Below, piece by piece: positions 28,539-42,577 of a stretch of DNA of 64,000 nucleotides. How positions within the stretch are numbered: position 1 is the stretch's first letter; the number at the start of each line of letters is the position of its first letter. Source of the DNA: Rhynchonema sp. JSB1_4 (taxonomy: Eukaryota; Nematoda; Chromadorea; Monhysterida; Xyalidae). The notes under the pieces are model-generated. The model was not told the DNA's origin, searched no databases, and was given only the letters and a program-made list of their open reading frames with translations. Both the position numbers and the translations under genes were made by a program. The DNA lies in NCBI GenBank assembly GCA_030248065.1, contig JASAMV010001966.1, forward strand, positions 1-64,000, in the 5' to 3' direction.

Positions 28539-31500
28539 ATGTTCGCCAATATCGAATCGCTGATTCAACCCACTCCACCGCCCGTTTCGCAGGCCTATCG
28601 CTTGCACGCAGCCTTGCAACATCATGTGCAAGCAGCACAGCATCAGGTCAGGTTTTGGGACAGTTTCGGTGTCGCGGACGAAACAGCGGGAGCCAATACC
28701 GTGGTTTTTCGAAAACAGCAGCCCCATGAATAGACGTTTGTTTGCCTGAAGCTAAGTCAAAGCCCAAGCTTAAGTCTAGCTATCGTCCAAGATAGCGGAC
28801 TCGGCATGCCGCTGTCCGAACCCGGCCGGTCAGTGGCAAAAATACGCACAACATACTGACAACTGAAGTTGATGCCCTCGGACATGACCAACATATGTAG
28901 ATCTGACGCTCCAAAAGTTTGGTGTCTCATTGCTATCCAAGTTTCACAAAGCGTCTCCTTCACGTTCAAACCGGGACCTTGCGTTTTTTTCCAGCAACAA
29001 CAAGCAGCGGCCTTGCAAGCACTGCAGGCGGCGCAACAAGCCGCTGCTGCGTATCGGGCGAGCACCACAGCCGCTGTCGCTGAACAGCTCAGGCGACCGG
29101 CCAATCATGAACAGGTGTGTTTTGTGTATACATATACCTATGTAGGTATTGGGATGTTTAGCAATTTACGCGTCGATCTAATATTCGACCACAATTATAG
29201 CATCTTTTATGCTTAGGATTTTCATCTCTTTCTGGGTGTTACGTTGTGATTCTGGTGCATTCGCACTGACGAGGTATTTATTAGTGAAAACCCTATTTAT
29301 TTGTGAAAACAGCACGAAATGAAGAAGTTTCGTATTTATTGGTATTGCCTGCTTGATCTGTTCGTTGCCCCTTCCGAGACGTAACATGGGTAAGAAACTA
29401 GTGAGCATGCTATTTTTGGCCATTGGATTTGCTGCTCACGGCTGCTTTGTGGCAACCGATTGCTGCTGGTGGAGATCAGAAAAATGATCAGAATCCGAGA
29501 GCAAAACTCGTATGGTCGTTACATGTCTGCTTTTGATCTCGAGCTACCAAACCTGAACTGATCATGGGAAAGACCGCAACAATTCGTCGTTTAAAACTGA
29601 CCTAGTTTGCAAAAGTTTCAGGACTCAACCACGCCACCAAACCGCAATACCACTTCACCGCAGAATGCGAATGCACAGAACAACAACCATCAAGGTAAGT
29701 ATTGGACTTGGGTTGGGAACAATACACATTTGTGGTCAACTGGGCTGTGTGTACTAGTGTATAGTTATTGTGGGTACCAGGATCTGGTGTGTTGTGATCT
29801 GCTATCATCGATTGTCGTAACGTCATCTGCACAATAAGTTTCAAGCTACTCATTGATTCTCATAGTTTCAAAGTAACCTCCGTGCTTCCCGCTCACAAGT
29901 CCTCTGTGTGCATCAATTTTACAATCAATGCGTCTAATGCCGGGTTACGGTATGATCCAATTGCCTCACGCCAACAGTCAACCAGCTGATAAGCATAAGC
30001 GATAGGAGCACAGCGCCATATTTCTTGTTTCACAATTGCTGTTTCGTATTCAGCCGCATTTTAGCGTGCATGAAGGGCCGAGATAAACAGCACACTTAGC
30101 TGGACAACTGATAGATTAGATCAGTAATAGGACGGCAGATCTATTCATAGTTCTCTTCATAAGATATAAGCCTCAGCCGAGCAATTATAAAGAAGATTGC
30201 TCGGTGTCTTGGAGCTTCAATGTCATGCTTCTTATGGTCGTCCGAAGCGTATGCTAATTGCGGACCGTTTTGGCATGATATTCAATTTGGATGTCTTTTT
30301 CAATAATTTTCTCCTAAAACAGCGCACGCCTCGGTGGATTTGTGAAAGATTAATCCCTTTTCACTCACTATCACTTGGACATGATACTGGTGTGGGGAGG
30401 GGCAGCTGGTCTCGTTTGTGTTTTAGACGCGAACACCGAGCACATAAACGGGTGCTGTAATTTATATGAATTGTGCGTCATTATAACGACGACACATTAT
30501 CAATTCAATGACCGCTGTTCGCTATTAGGTGCGCGAAATTGGGCGATGTGACAGAGTGACAAGCATATCACAAAGTGAAGCCGTTATCATGCCCATCAAT
30601 AATGTTATTGTATATTATTCAATCATTGTCAGCACACAAATGGTTTTACAGATATAGTGGGTCCGTGATTTACGCACATTGACATGCTTTGCGTGGCTAA
30701 ATGAACCCAACAATTTGTGTGTGATGTTGCGAACCAGCAGCAACAGCAGCTGAATTTGTGACGTGATTGTTTTCTATAGTTTGTGCATGCTCATTTGCAC
30801 GTGCTTTATTGAATAATTCACGCTCAATTTTCGATCGGGATAATAATCCCGCGCTGTTGTCAGTGATTATTGAAATTGTTGACTAAACCGGCGTAAACAG
30901 ATTTTGGAGTTTAGGGGGTTGTTATTTATATTATGTCAACTTGAATGCTGCAAATTAGGTAATGACATGAAGTTTTGTCACACGTGCGGTATTCCCACAT
31001 TATTAGACGACCTGTGTAATGGTACAAACATACAGTATACCCTAGTAACACCACGCCAACACGAGCCCGATTTCGGAGGTGGCAGATAGTGAAACATTCA
31101 TACGTGGCTGCTGATTTGGGAAATATTACACGTTGTAGAATAAGAATACAACGTGGTGCATGAGGATTTTCTCTTTCTATTCGTTTGCAAGCACACCACC
31201 TCCAAAATTGGGCTCGTGTTGGCGTAGTTTGCCCTTACATGCGCATTGCACTGCTGTACTGTTCAGCTGCCTCTGTTACAAACAGGCTGTGCAGTTGCGC
31301 TGTGCGTGTTATAAGCCTACTGATTGTAGAATGGCTAATCGGTTGACGCAAACGGCGCTATTGACGCATTTGCGTTCCATTGTTGGGTCTTAATAAACAA
31401 CGAGTGTGTGTGTGTGTGTCAACTGCTCGTGTGAGCCATTTGCTCCCACCATTTTACGACAAGATCTGTAAGGGCGACTCTTTGGTTAACATGTGTCGCA

Positions 31501-34500
31501 AAGCACGTGATGTTCGATTGGGTCTGGATTACAAACAAGCAATGAAAAGCTGATTTTTGTTATTCGTTTATGACCAGAGCTACAGTATGTACTTCTGGTG
31601 TTGGTATGCTCATGCATGCTTATTCAATCAAACTGAGTTCATAAAATAGAAATCTAGTCAAGTATCGGGGAATTTTAATTGCCGGTTTACGCGTTGTTCA
31701 CAGTGTGCATAATAACAAGGTTATAAACACGTCATCCCACATACAAGCACAGTGCATTTGCAACAAATTTCGGGTGTCGAATTTAGCATCGACTAAACTA
31801 TCGGTCATAAATAAAAGTATATAATTTTTGTGAATGACAATAGACAATGGGCGGTGTGTTTATGTGCTTGGCAACAAGTACATACTTGGGTACATTTGCA
31901 GTTAAGGGTGAATAATTTTGTTGATGCCCATGCATACCCGCGAAAAGCGCTCACGCAAAGTACCAATTATGCACCACTCCATCACCTTGTGTATCGAAAT
32001 TACATTACATTTTCGCCAAGTGGTAGTATAATCAGGGATTAAACACGCCAATTTTTGCGCAATTGCATATATTCAATTCCAAATTGCAATCTATCTCTCG
32101 ATATTTTTATTACCACCAAACTGTGGCGTCGTCATAAGGTTGGGTAGACAGACGTACTCTCTAATTGTGAATTTGGGTAAATTCAGGCGAAATTAAAGGG
32201 GTATGATTTTCTCGCGTTTGTTTCTGTACTGAATACGAGCGTTTAGTTGATTGCAATTGCTCAAGGGTTACGGTAGGATATATAATTGCACCCTGTAGGT
32301 CGGTCAATGCGCAAGAACACCAAAGTAGGCATGTGTGCAATAAACAGTCTTCCAGCCACCCGGGCCCCTATCAATTAACGTGCCTACACATCTCGGTTAT
32401 TATACTTTGAAGGTTGAGGCGTGAACGAAATAACTAAACGAATGGTGAGGGGCCTGTTTAGTGCAATACCAATCATATCGATCTATGGCGTAGTCTACAT
32501 ACTAAACTTTGAATATTGATGCCCCATGTTTAAAACAAGAAACTTTTGCGACACGTGTGCTCAGCAATGTCGCACGCGCGTTAATGTCGCCAACCCATCG
32601 CGTGGTTTACACACGCGCACGGCACAAATTTTTTTTAATTCACGGTCATACATGATCGGTGCATCCACGCTGCACAAGATGGTGACTAAATTACAAGTTT
32701 ATCTATGCGCCATACTACAAACAGGCGCGTCGCTAAAAAGTACCAATTATACATAATGTCGGTCTCACATGCATGAGGGTTACTGTGGTCAGTTTGTACC
32801 GACACAGCGGCGGGCCGACAAAACGCGCGCTTATGCAATACTCCCGGGGTTACGGTATCAGCATTTACAATTTTGTTGTTCTATGTTTTCATCTGTGTAT
32901 CGTTTACAACCAGGTGTGTACTGCATAGGTATGTGCTTGAGAGACACTCAGTCGCCAATAACTACCCCCAACGAGCTTGTAAATACCTCTAAAACATAAT
33001 AAACCGGATAAAAACATATGCTCCGCTCACTTACCACTACTGCTTATTATAAACGGTTCGCGGTGAGTGACCTTTCAGGATTATACAATATAAAAATTGA
33101 ACCTGCCATTGATATCGGACAATTATGTCAATTGGAGGTTTACAACTAGCGGGAACCAAATCAGAGGAAATAAATACAATTATATCACACAATATTCGCT
33201 GAGCGAAATAAGTAATAAAAACACATAAACGTTCTTCTAATGTCGTGCGCGCTGTGTGTGCGTGTCCGGTGGGCAAAATGCTTGGCGGCTTTGGCCCTTT
33301 TTGTGCACCATACCTTTATGAACAACTTGAATGCTCAAATTAAAGCATCTTATTATCGGTCCAATATGCGAAACAAATTACGCGCTCGTTACGGTCTTTA
33401 TGTACGACTACTAAAACAGAAGAAACAAAGAAGTCAGCACATCTGTTTTGCACGCGAAATAATTGCCCCTTTTTTATGATTGACTGTTTTCAGGCACTCT
33501 GCACCTGTCCATGTTACTGTCGACTGACTGTCAGAGATTGGTTCTCGGGTGGCACGGGTTTGAAATGCACAAGAATGCATAAAAAGAACTACACAAAAAC
33601 ATAACGGGCGTCCGGAAAAGTTACACGGCTGTTTGAGTCTTAATGTGTGTGGTGGGCGAGCGTGGGCGTTAACGCATCAATTTAAAGGGACTGTGTCTTG
33701 TGTGTTGCGTGATGTTTCACCGCCAGATAGGGGCTTGCCTGAGTTAGTGCAGATGGAATAAAGGGCACAACAAACTTTTTACCACCAACCGGTCGCAGCC
33801 AATCAGCACACTGGAAAGATGGCCATTAGCTGGCTTGCTGATGTTTCACAGCAGGGGAATGGCGTGGCATGATATGCAAGTCACCTAAAATGAGTTAGCC
33901 CAACTGGGTCAGGCACACATATACAAAAGTCACACATACACGAAGCAATGACCATACGCATCAATGCGTCAACCAATCATCTCCAACTGCACTCGTTGTT
34001 ATCAATTGTAGTAATGTTTCATTCGCATTTCAGACCGTCCGGATGACCCAACCATTCGCCGGTATCGCACCGCATTCACACGCGAACAGATCAATCGGCT
34101 GGAGAAAGAGTTTGCCAGAGAAAACTACGTGTCGCGACCGAAACGATGCGAATTGGCCGCGCAGTTGAACCTGCCTGAAAGCACAATCAAGGTTGGTATG
34201 CTGCGGTTTATATATTGATTGCGGAATATTAGTGCAACGCATACAAGAAGCATGTCGTGCTCGTTTTGCAGCACCTAAGCACAGTCTGGGTCTGGTGTCA
34301 TTCATGCGCGTTTGCCATGATGCATGTTGGTCATTGTTGCACAGAAGTCATTGACGCGCGACATTTCAGATGGTTTGCACCGAAAGGGAGGCCATGGTCC
34401 CATGATTACGTACAGAGTTGTTTTTGGCTCTGCAGCTTAAATTTGTTTTTGTGCATATAAGCTCTAGGTGAGGTCGCACACATTTTTGTCCATGCTGTAC

Positions 34501-37500
34501 ATGCTGTGTACCTGGGCTACGGTAGCAGAGTGAATTTGGAGTTTGCTGAAAGACTCCGACTGCGTGTTCGATACGCCAACCTACCGTAACCGCAATGTAA
34601 TTGTGCGAGTTGTTACATAAGGTGACAAATCTGTGCTTTGCGGTCACATGGAGCCGATTTATCAACTAATAGGACTTGTTGTTTTTGTAAGTTTGCGGCG
34701 TGTTATCAACTCTCCTGCCTTTCCGTTTATATGTGCAAGTATACCATTTTTCCCCTTCTTTCATTCTACTCTCACATTGTGCGTGTCGTCTACGGCATAT
34801 CCAAAGTGGCTACCATCAATCATGAACATCAGCAACAACCACACCCGACCGCAAGCCTATTAGACTCTGTTTTGTCCCCCTCCTCCCCTCTGGGTTGTCA
34901 CAGAACTTTTTTTTGAATATTGGTGTCGAGCGTAGAAACGCAAGACTGATTCAGGACAGAGAAAACTACAGAAACTGCTTCCACAGGTTGCCGTAATATT
35001 CTGACCAGTTGGCCATGTCGCGCGCGAGTAAGTTCCTTGAAGCCATCCAAACAAGATATTCAATTTGCAGCATATACAATTGATTATTGTCTTGTGTATT
35101 CATACAGATTGGCACGCCCAGCAAGTCATTTGTGTGTCCGTGTGCGACTCAAAATTGCTAAAACTATTCAGATAACTTTCATATACAACTGCCTGCAATT
35201 CTCATCAGCGAAAGTCATGAAAAAGTAGTTGCATGCATAAGCATGCTGGGGACAGTCAAATTTCCTTGCAAAATCAGGTCATCTTCTGTCTGACTAAACA
35301 AGTAGTTTGACCATGCTACACGGCAAAAATCAATTACAGCTTAGGACACCGACCGAGCGCGTCTAAGCGCAACTTAGTCTGAGTGCTTTTGATAGCCCAA
35401 CGGTCCCATCAGTTATTCGTGTCAGAAAGCGAGCCTGTTGGGGTACCACCAACGACGAGATGGCACAATAATGCAGATTCAGAGCTCAACCTTTGTAACG
35501 GCACCCTTTACTTCTTACGGGACATGTGCGCCAGAGCAGACCCATCCTTGCGTCCCCGTGGGACCGGCATGCAGTGTCCGCTTGAACAAATGTGTGTTTA
35601 GAAGAAAGAAAATAAGAGAACGATCTATTGCATATTATGTAACCAGACCCTCATGAGGATAGTAGCAGCAACGCCCAGCGTTTAGCAGCTGAAGCCCAAT
35701 TTTCTGCTGTTAGGTTACGGTAGCTCACTGATGGAGAGTACGGTGGCCGCTTCACTATGCAGTGCACTGATAACGGGAGTTAAGAGAATGTGGACGAAAC
35801 AATCGTAAACACGTACGGAAAACCGAGTAGTGGGCGGCTTGTCGGGTTTTCTGATTTGTTATGATGATATTCAGGTTACCGGGCCAAACTAAAGCAGCAC
35901 AATACACCGTAACTGAAGTTCTGGTAAAATGTACCACTGATGTGCCCCAGATCCGTCAGTGAGGGTGCGTGTGTTTTCTGCACAGCTTAAAAACTGCAGT
36001 TTTGGATCTGACTCGTATTTCGACATGCTATGTGTTATTTTCAACGCGCCGGCATTGCGAACCATCAGATAAGGGGGAGACGCTCCGAACACATAAATAA
36101 GCTGGTGATTACACGTGCCGATTGGGTCAGATGTCGATGTCTGAGGTAAATTACGCTGTTAAATGGAAATCCAGCGTGTACCAACTGCAGTATTGTTGTT
36201 GTTGTTATATCATATCACGTCGAACGGAGTTTGAGTCTTGCACGTTTTTGCCTGACCGCTGAAAGCGGCGCGGTGATGCGCCATTGTTTCGCGCTCGAAC
36301 TATTGAAAGCTGTCTTGTGACCCGTACTGAAGTGCCTGTTTTCACCAGAGCGTCATTTCTAACCCGACGCATAATGTCAAAGAGCACGCCGGAGCGCGAT
36401 TCAGAATAACAAATCACACATTGAATATTGTTGTGTGTGATACTGTGTCTTCGCGGGGAACATTTCTGATTGCCTCAATCAGCTACACACGCACACACAA
36501 GATCACAACCTCTGGTATCGAAACCTGCGACAAAAATTTCACGGGTCCAAAAGTCAGGCACAAAAAAGGCTTTGAAACCATGTCATATTAGTTCAGGCAC
36601 AGACGACGAAAACCGAAGAATCAACAAATATCGTGTCCCATATTATTTTCAAACATGATCCTTCTGAGCGCAAGAAACGCTGAATAAGAAATCTGGCCTT
36701 GCGCGCTGCTTGCTTGGTAGCAAATCGCCGTTTCCAAGATTGTGCGCCGCATCTGATGTGTGCGATAATGGTCCGCTGAGGATTGTGTTCTACCACCACC
36801 GCCCTGCTCAGCGCAATTTGCCTTCATCACAGATTCAAGGGTACAAACGCAGTTGCACATACCAATGTGCATCAGTGTTCATGTCTCACATGTTTGAGCC
36901 CAAGAACTTTAACTCTCTACCGTAACCTACCAACTCATCTTAGACCAATCGCATCATGTCGGCTGCCTCCGCACAATTGCGCTCCTTAGATCGTACTATC
37001 GAATGCCTATCATGCCCTTTTGCCTATTATTATTCGCTCTACCGTATACCAACGGTTTACGGTAGTTGTCTACAGTGTGCGTTAAATTTCGACTTTTCAC
37101 CCTGCACGCCAAGCCAGTAGCCCAAACTGTAATCATAGGCATAATCCTCAGCCTGAAGCTGAATAAGAAAAAAAACGAGCAAAAAATAATCTACGCTCAA
37201 CGATGACCAACGCGAAGCAATGACTAACATACGTCAATGTTGCTGCACCGATGAATATGGCACTTGTTCACAGGCAACATTGTCAGTTGTTCCTATCGCC
37301 CTTTATGGCTTACAAACGGTCGGTGCACCAGGTCATCGTCAGTACACCTGTGCACCATTCTGTTACTCAGAAAGGCAATTACATACTCTGTCAAAAACAA
37401 CTTTAAATACAGGTATGGTTCCAAAATCGGCGTATGAAAGACAAACGTCAACGCATGGCATTGGCCTGGCCGTATCCGGACCCACATCTGGCCGCATACA

Positions 37501-38368
37501 TGTTGAATGCTGCTGCTGCCGCCAGTATGTATCCCGGTGCCGGAGGTATGAGAGCCGAACGTTCTAAAGCTTGAGCGTTGTCATGCTACTCTTCGTGTGT
37601 GACGTGACGGTGTCACATTAGTTATCTAATCGGGTATGCCTTGGTCAAATGAGGTTTGCACCAAGAATATTTTGAGATGTACTGCTGCCATTCAATTTGA
37701 CCAGTGCAAAAGCTTATATTCACACTGGTCAAACGAAGCAGTGACACCAGTAAATTTTCATTTGCAAGAAGACGCATGACAAAGACAGCACATGTTCTTT
37801 CCGACCTTCATCAAGTTTGATGCATCGCACAAATACATATGCTTACAAATATTCTCACTTAATTCCAGGTATGTTCGGCGGTCTTCCGCCAGCGATGCCA
37901 CCGCCGGGCGGTTCCAGTCCACCATCCAGTTCCAGCCAATCAGCGAATGCCACGTCACCACCATTCCCGTACTACGAAGCGGCGTGGAGGGCTGCGTTGG
38001 CGAACCCGGCCGCGAAACTGTACCCCTATGGGTGAGTGTTGAGATGATTATGGATGTGATTACGAGTGTAGTCCACCTTTTATAGTAACAAGTTACATAA
38101 TCCGGTTGCGTTTGTGGGCGATGAGATTTTAAGCCATCGAATTTCTCACTGGAATTCCCACCATATTTTCAGTCTTCCCCCGCGCGCGACCACGAGCCTG
38201 TCGTCCGAGCAGATTTCCCCCACTGCTGGGGACGACGCCGGCGCAAGTCCGTCTCGTCGCAAGGCCGATTCGAAAACACCCGACTCGCTACCTCCTTCTT
38301 CAGGGGATCGGGATGAACCCCCGGCCACTATGGTGTTGAGCAACAGAATAAAGCCCGACGCTGAGTGA
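28539..38368 (+). CDS. eve: even-skipped / Evx (VAB-7) homeodomain transcription factor
   Basis: A complete nuclear transcription factor of 316 residues. Exons are 28539-28646, 28995-29114, 29622-29694, 34034-34191, 37413-37545, 37869-38031 and 38173-38368; all phases (0, 0, 1, 0, 1, 2) agree. The N-terminal part ([10 protein letters not shown], then Gln/Ala-rich, then Asn/Thr-rich) is low complexity. Exon 4 encodes most of the homeodomain ([11 protein letters not shown], then L-E-K-E-F, E-N-Y-V-S-R-P and L-N-L-P-E-S-T-I-K). Exon 5 completes it with [14 protein letters not shown]. The intron between homeodomain residues 46 and 47 is a known Evx feature. After it come [10 protein letters not shown] and A-A-Y-M-L-N-A-A-A, resembling VAB-7, then Pro/Ser-rich sequence and Y-Y-E-A-A-W. 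By family knowledge it patterns the posterior body and specifies motor neurons. An AATAAA lies inside the last codons. Introns 3 and 4 are 4.3 and 3.2 kb and may carry enhancers. I use eve; vab-7 is the nematode name. Confidence 0.92.
35438..35656 (+). CDS. doubtful Cys-containing small ORF inside eve intron 4
   Basis: A 72-codon frame with a stretch [19 protein letters not shown] then C six residues later, giving four regularly spaced cysteines, followed by K-C-V-F-R-R-K-K. An acceptor-like GATTCAG precedes the Ser/Thr-rich start. No signal peptide is visible. It could be an exon of a nested gene or chance; I find no partner exon. Confidence 0.2.
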   Translation: MGYHQRRDGTIMQIQSSTFVTAPFTSYGTCAPEQTHPCVPVGPACSVRLNKCVFRRKKIRERSIAYYVTRPS

Positions 38369-41300
38369 TCCAAACAAAAAAATTAACGTTGAGACGTCTA
38401 ATACGCATATTCTCAAATTGTATATCTCATAAATCGGTTTTTGGTACTACAGCTGCAAGGACTCAATTGTATCCCCCTGGTTATATGCACCTTGCTTGAT
38501 TTTATTGACCTGCATCCAACTTCATGATCGGATCCGACCGAATCGGATTGTTTTTTCATCACGGGACTTTTCGTACACATTTATTAATTAATCATTAAGA
38601 TTCCGCCACTCATTACCGTCGGCATAAAAGTTGCCTGTGTTGTTCGATCTAATTCCATCACCACGTTTTAAGTCTGCCAATATAATTATAATTACAGTAT
38701 AATGTAAGAAATGGATATTCGCTCTGAAGGCTTCCTTATAATGCTCTTCCCGTGTGGTTGTGTTGTTGTGCGCGCTTCCAAGCCAAAGTTGTCCTCTGAT
38801 TTGCATGTTGCGCTTTGAACTTTCCGAGTGTTGCTGCATTATATTTTGCGATTTTAGGCGGATAATTTTCACTCATAAACCATAGAATCTCGGCCATTGT
38901 GATTTCTCATGCCTGTGCGATACCTTTATGATTGTTTTTGGTCAGATGAATGTCTCTGACTTGTTTTTGGAGAGTTTTTGGTTCAATTTTTTTCGTTTGA
39001 CTCAACCCCTTGATGCGTTTTGGTCGGTTTCATTTGCGTGTCCCATTATGATAGCATTATTTAATATCAATTATATCTTTTGATAGTTTGTCGCAAGGTT
39101 TTTCGAGCGTTTTGGTTGTGCTTGATGTGTGATGCTTCGTATAATAAAACAAAAACCAATGTGGATTTCAGAAATGAAATATTTGGAACTTGAATTTGAA
39201 ACAAGGACCGTGGTCTTAATCCCTCCCGGGGTGAATGTAAATATTTCTGAAAACACTATTTTTATCACACAGGGATTGATAATCTTTAAAATAAAGACGG
39301 TTCAACGTATCCCCCACAAATACACATGCATATGCAGATACACACATCACAAATACAAAAACCAAAAAAGTCGTTTCACAAACAAAAATACATTTTTAAG
39401 ACTTTGAGTCATGCACAAACAGAACAAAATCACGGTTCGTATAAATACAAATGTTCAGGTCAACAGCAGCCCTGATTCAGGTTCCCATGCCGAAACACAG
39501 GCCCAGAACCTCCAAAATGGCTCAACTCAAATGAGAGTCAAATTCCGATGCAAGGATAAAACATATTATCGGATATTTATCATACACGGATATACAAACA
39601 ATTGTTGTTAGTTGCGGTTGCGGGGACAAAAACCGAGCAAAAAAACTTTCGCACGACGAGCATTATTTGTCGATAATTTTTTTTATGATTTCTGCTGCCG
39701 AAAATCGCTTTCATGTTAAAATTGTGAGTGCGCACGAAGAAGCTCTCATCAGCTCTATTGATCCCGCTCGTACTTGTGACTGGAGCTGGAACCAGAAACC
39801 GCCCAGTTGTTTTGAGATATTTTAAAAAATTTCGACATTGGATTTATTTGTCTCCCAAGGACAACGCTTGTTTCACCACAAACCGATTCGAATGATAAAA
39901 AAATATTGCGGCTGATGTTACATAAAATTTGTTAATTTTGTTGATGCAAATCGTTTTGAACGCTATGACTGTTTTACGCGCAACTGCGCACTGGAGGTCC
40001 CCAAAAAGTAATAGAATCGCGGGCAGTCATGGTTTACAAGCGAATAATATCAATTTTTTTGCAATTTTCTTTGAGTTTCCCAAGTTAAACTATACCTGGT
40101 GCATATCCACGGCTACTTTGTCAGAATGCGCGTTAATCTGCGTTTTTATTCGATTGATCCGGAGTAATCGGTACATGTGCGATACCACGCTTATGATATT
40201 GGTAATGTTACGTATTCGTTTGATTTTACACAGACAGTAAAGTTCAATTTTTTAACTTTTAGCGCTTTAAAATGACATCAAGAGGTCACAATAAAAGAAT
40301 ACTGGTGCTGACCGCTGTGTTTTGATCCGGGCTTTCATGAACACATTGGTGCACCAAGATCTCATCAGTGCTGGTCAGGGCCATGGGTCACCAATGAGAG
40401 GTCTGAACAGAACCATAAAAATCTGCTAATGTTTGGTTGCCACTTCATTAATATTCCATTCAGACACGACCAAGATTTTATAAAAAAACGCACGAAATGG
40501 AAATCTTATTCAAATCGATAGAATAATAATGTTGTATTACTGGCCTGGCTTTGACACGATGACTTCCACGACACCAACAACTGAGGAGACACAGCTGCCG
40601 ACCAGCTGTCGCTTACTGTGAGTGGGATATGTCTGGGCCTATTTTCGTTTTTGGGGATACTATGTAGCAATTGTATTTTGTAATTTGCGAAAGGTCGCAA
40701 ATAATTAGAAGCATATTTTTTTGTTATTTTTATCTCAAAATTCATTCTGTGGGGCAACCACAACGCTCATTTTAATGACTTTGTTTCATAATCATAGATT
40801 ATCGCTCTATGCGTTGCTAACCCAAATTCGTCAACGCAAATAATTCCGTACAATTTGTGTGTCTATTTGTACATATAATTCGACGAATGATTTATTACCA
40901 TGAGTTATGATTTATTATCAGCCACCACAACAAGTTCATTTGACTGCCGCCTCATCACTAAGTCGCTGTGTAAATTATTACGTCGCTTTGTGAACTGAAA
41001 GACACAGGACACAATTCCAATCACACAGATACATAAGTACCAATGCGATGCATCAAAGAAAATGCTGGGTAATTTCGTCTGCCGGATTACAAATCGGTAC
41101 TCAATAAATTTCAGACTAAGCAGTCGCTAATTTACCTGTCCGTTTGAATCATGTAGTACACACGGCATCCCTTTTCAAAGGAAACAAATTTAGAATATTG
41201 TAAAACGTATATAACAAATCTCTACATTGATTTGTGCGGATTACTGCGCAGTACACACTGTGTACAAGTATTAACCGCCTTTATTTTACACGTTGGTGTA

Positions 41301-42213
41301 ATTTTCAATAATGTGCGGTCAACTTTTCGAATTATAATTGCCTTTGAAGTACGTATGTATGTTCGGCGAAATTAAATCTGAACATTTTTTCTAACGCTTT
41401 GCCTCGATACAATATTTGTTTCAATCTAGAACCAAGACCACGTTTCTCCCTGTATTTTATTTCTACTGCGGAGTGTTGTGTGTCACTTTTTCAAATGACC
41501 ATTACGATTATTATACCTTCTTTCCGTTGGTGTGCGCGGGTGGTAAAAAGTATAATATAAAGTATCTTAATCATTGTTTTGTAAACAGAAAGTGTGTTAT
41601 AAAAATAATATAGTGGTTGTCCACCGTTGGTTGATGTCTACTTTTCGACCAGCATACGCAAGAACAAGACGAATATATAAATTCGGTAGCGTTTTTGCAA
41701 CAACAACTGACTTTGACTATACTACTTATTTATTTACTCGCGTATGCAACGTACTGCAGCCTATCATTGACTTCTCAGATCATTATTGTAGGTCTTGCTT
41801 GGCGCGAAAAGAGACTTTCGGTAAACTTTCTCAAAATAACAACGCAAAGTATTCCAAGCATTCGTTGCCAAAAATGAATCAGTGGCGTCGCTGGCTTAGC
41901 ATCGATAGAAATAATGAAAATGACAGTGAACAAAGGTAAGAAAATTTCATCTTTCATGGGATTTTGAATTAAACGCTTGTCCGTTCTCACAATTCATCGT
42001 GATATTCTAATTCCGGACATTGGTTTTTTTATATTATTCTTGTTAATTTTGATGGCCGAAATCTCAGCGATATATACCTACACAAGTTGAAAAATATTTG
42101 CTCTCGCAAACAAACCAATGGAAATATGGCTCTCCCGTTCATATAAAAGTTAAATACAAGAGGCAAACAAGTTTCTCAAGTCTAATCGAGACAGTATGTC
42201 TGACTGAAGTTCA

Positions 42214-42577
42214 TATAGTCCAGCCACGAACTCATGAGACGACTTATTTCGAAGTTGACTTGTACGGATCCAATAATGTTCCGGTTCCACGTATTTCGGA
42301 ATTGAAAGAAAGAGAAACGCATGTATTTTTTAAACACACGCTCTCCACCTCAGTGCGTAAATTCCCTTTTGACTCCCAAAACATTAGTGTGTTGAAGGAC
42401 GTTGCTGTTCACGTAAGCACGCAACATATTGAGGTCAGCCAGCTGGAACTTGTCATCATGTCTCTCGGCCCAATCTCTTTCTTTTGTTTGCGAAAACCCG
42501 TGCAACCGGCGCATTTTTGAATCTGGCCAAGCAAGCTTTAAAAAGAGTCGTCTAATGAGCTCATGGTTGGACTTATA
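42214..42577. mobile_element. MITE, TATAGTCC family, copy C (long)
   Basis: Left TATAGTCCAGCCACGAACTC and right ATGAGCTCATGGTTGGACTTATA are imperfect inverted ends. The interior shares GGATCCAAT, GTTCCGGTTCC and GAAAGAAAGAGAAA with copies A and B. A further 130 nt (about 42340-42470) resemble 57140-57290. The open frame at 42098-42520 crosses the element and is not taken as a gene. Confidence 0.65.

Noticed and set aside
31400..31420. (GT)n microsatellite
   Set aside because: Only about eight units; ordinary background.
42098..42520. 140-codon plus-strand ORF
   Set aside because: It spans the left end and interior of a MITE; its similarity to 57.1 kb is repeat-derived and no domain is recognised.
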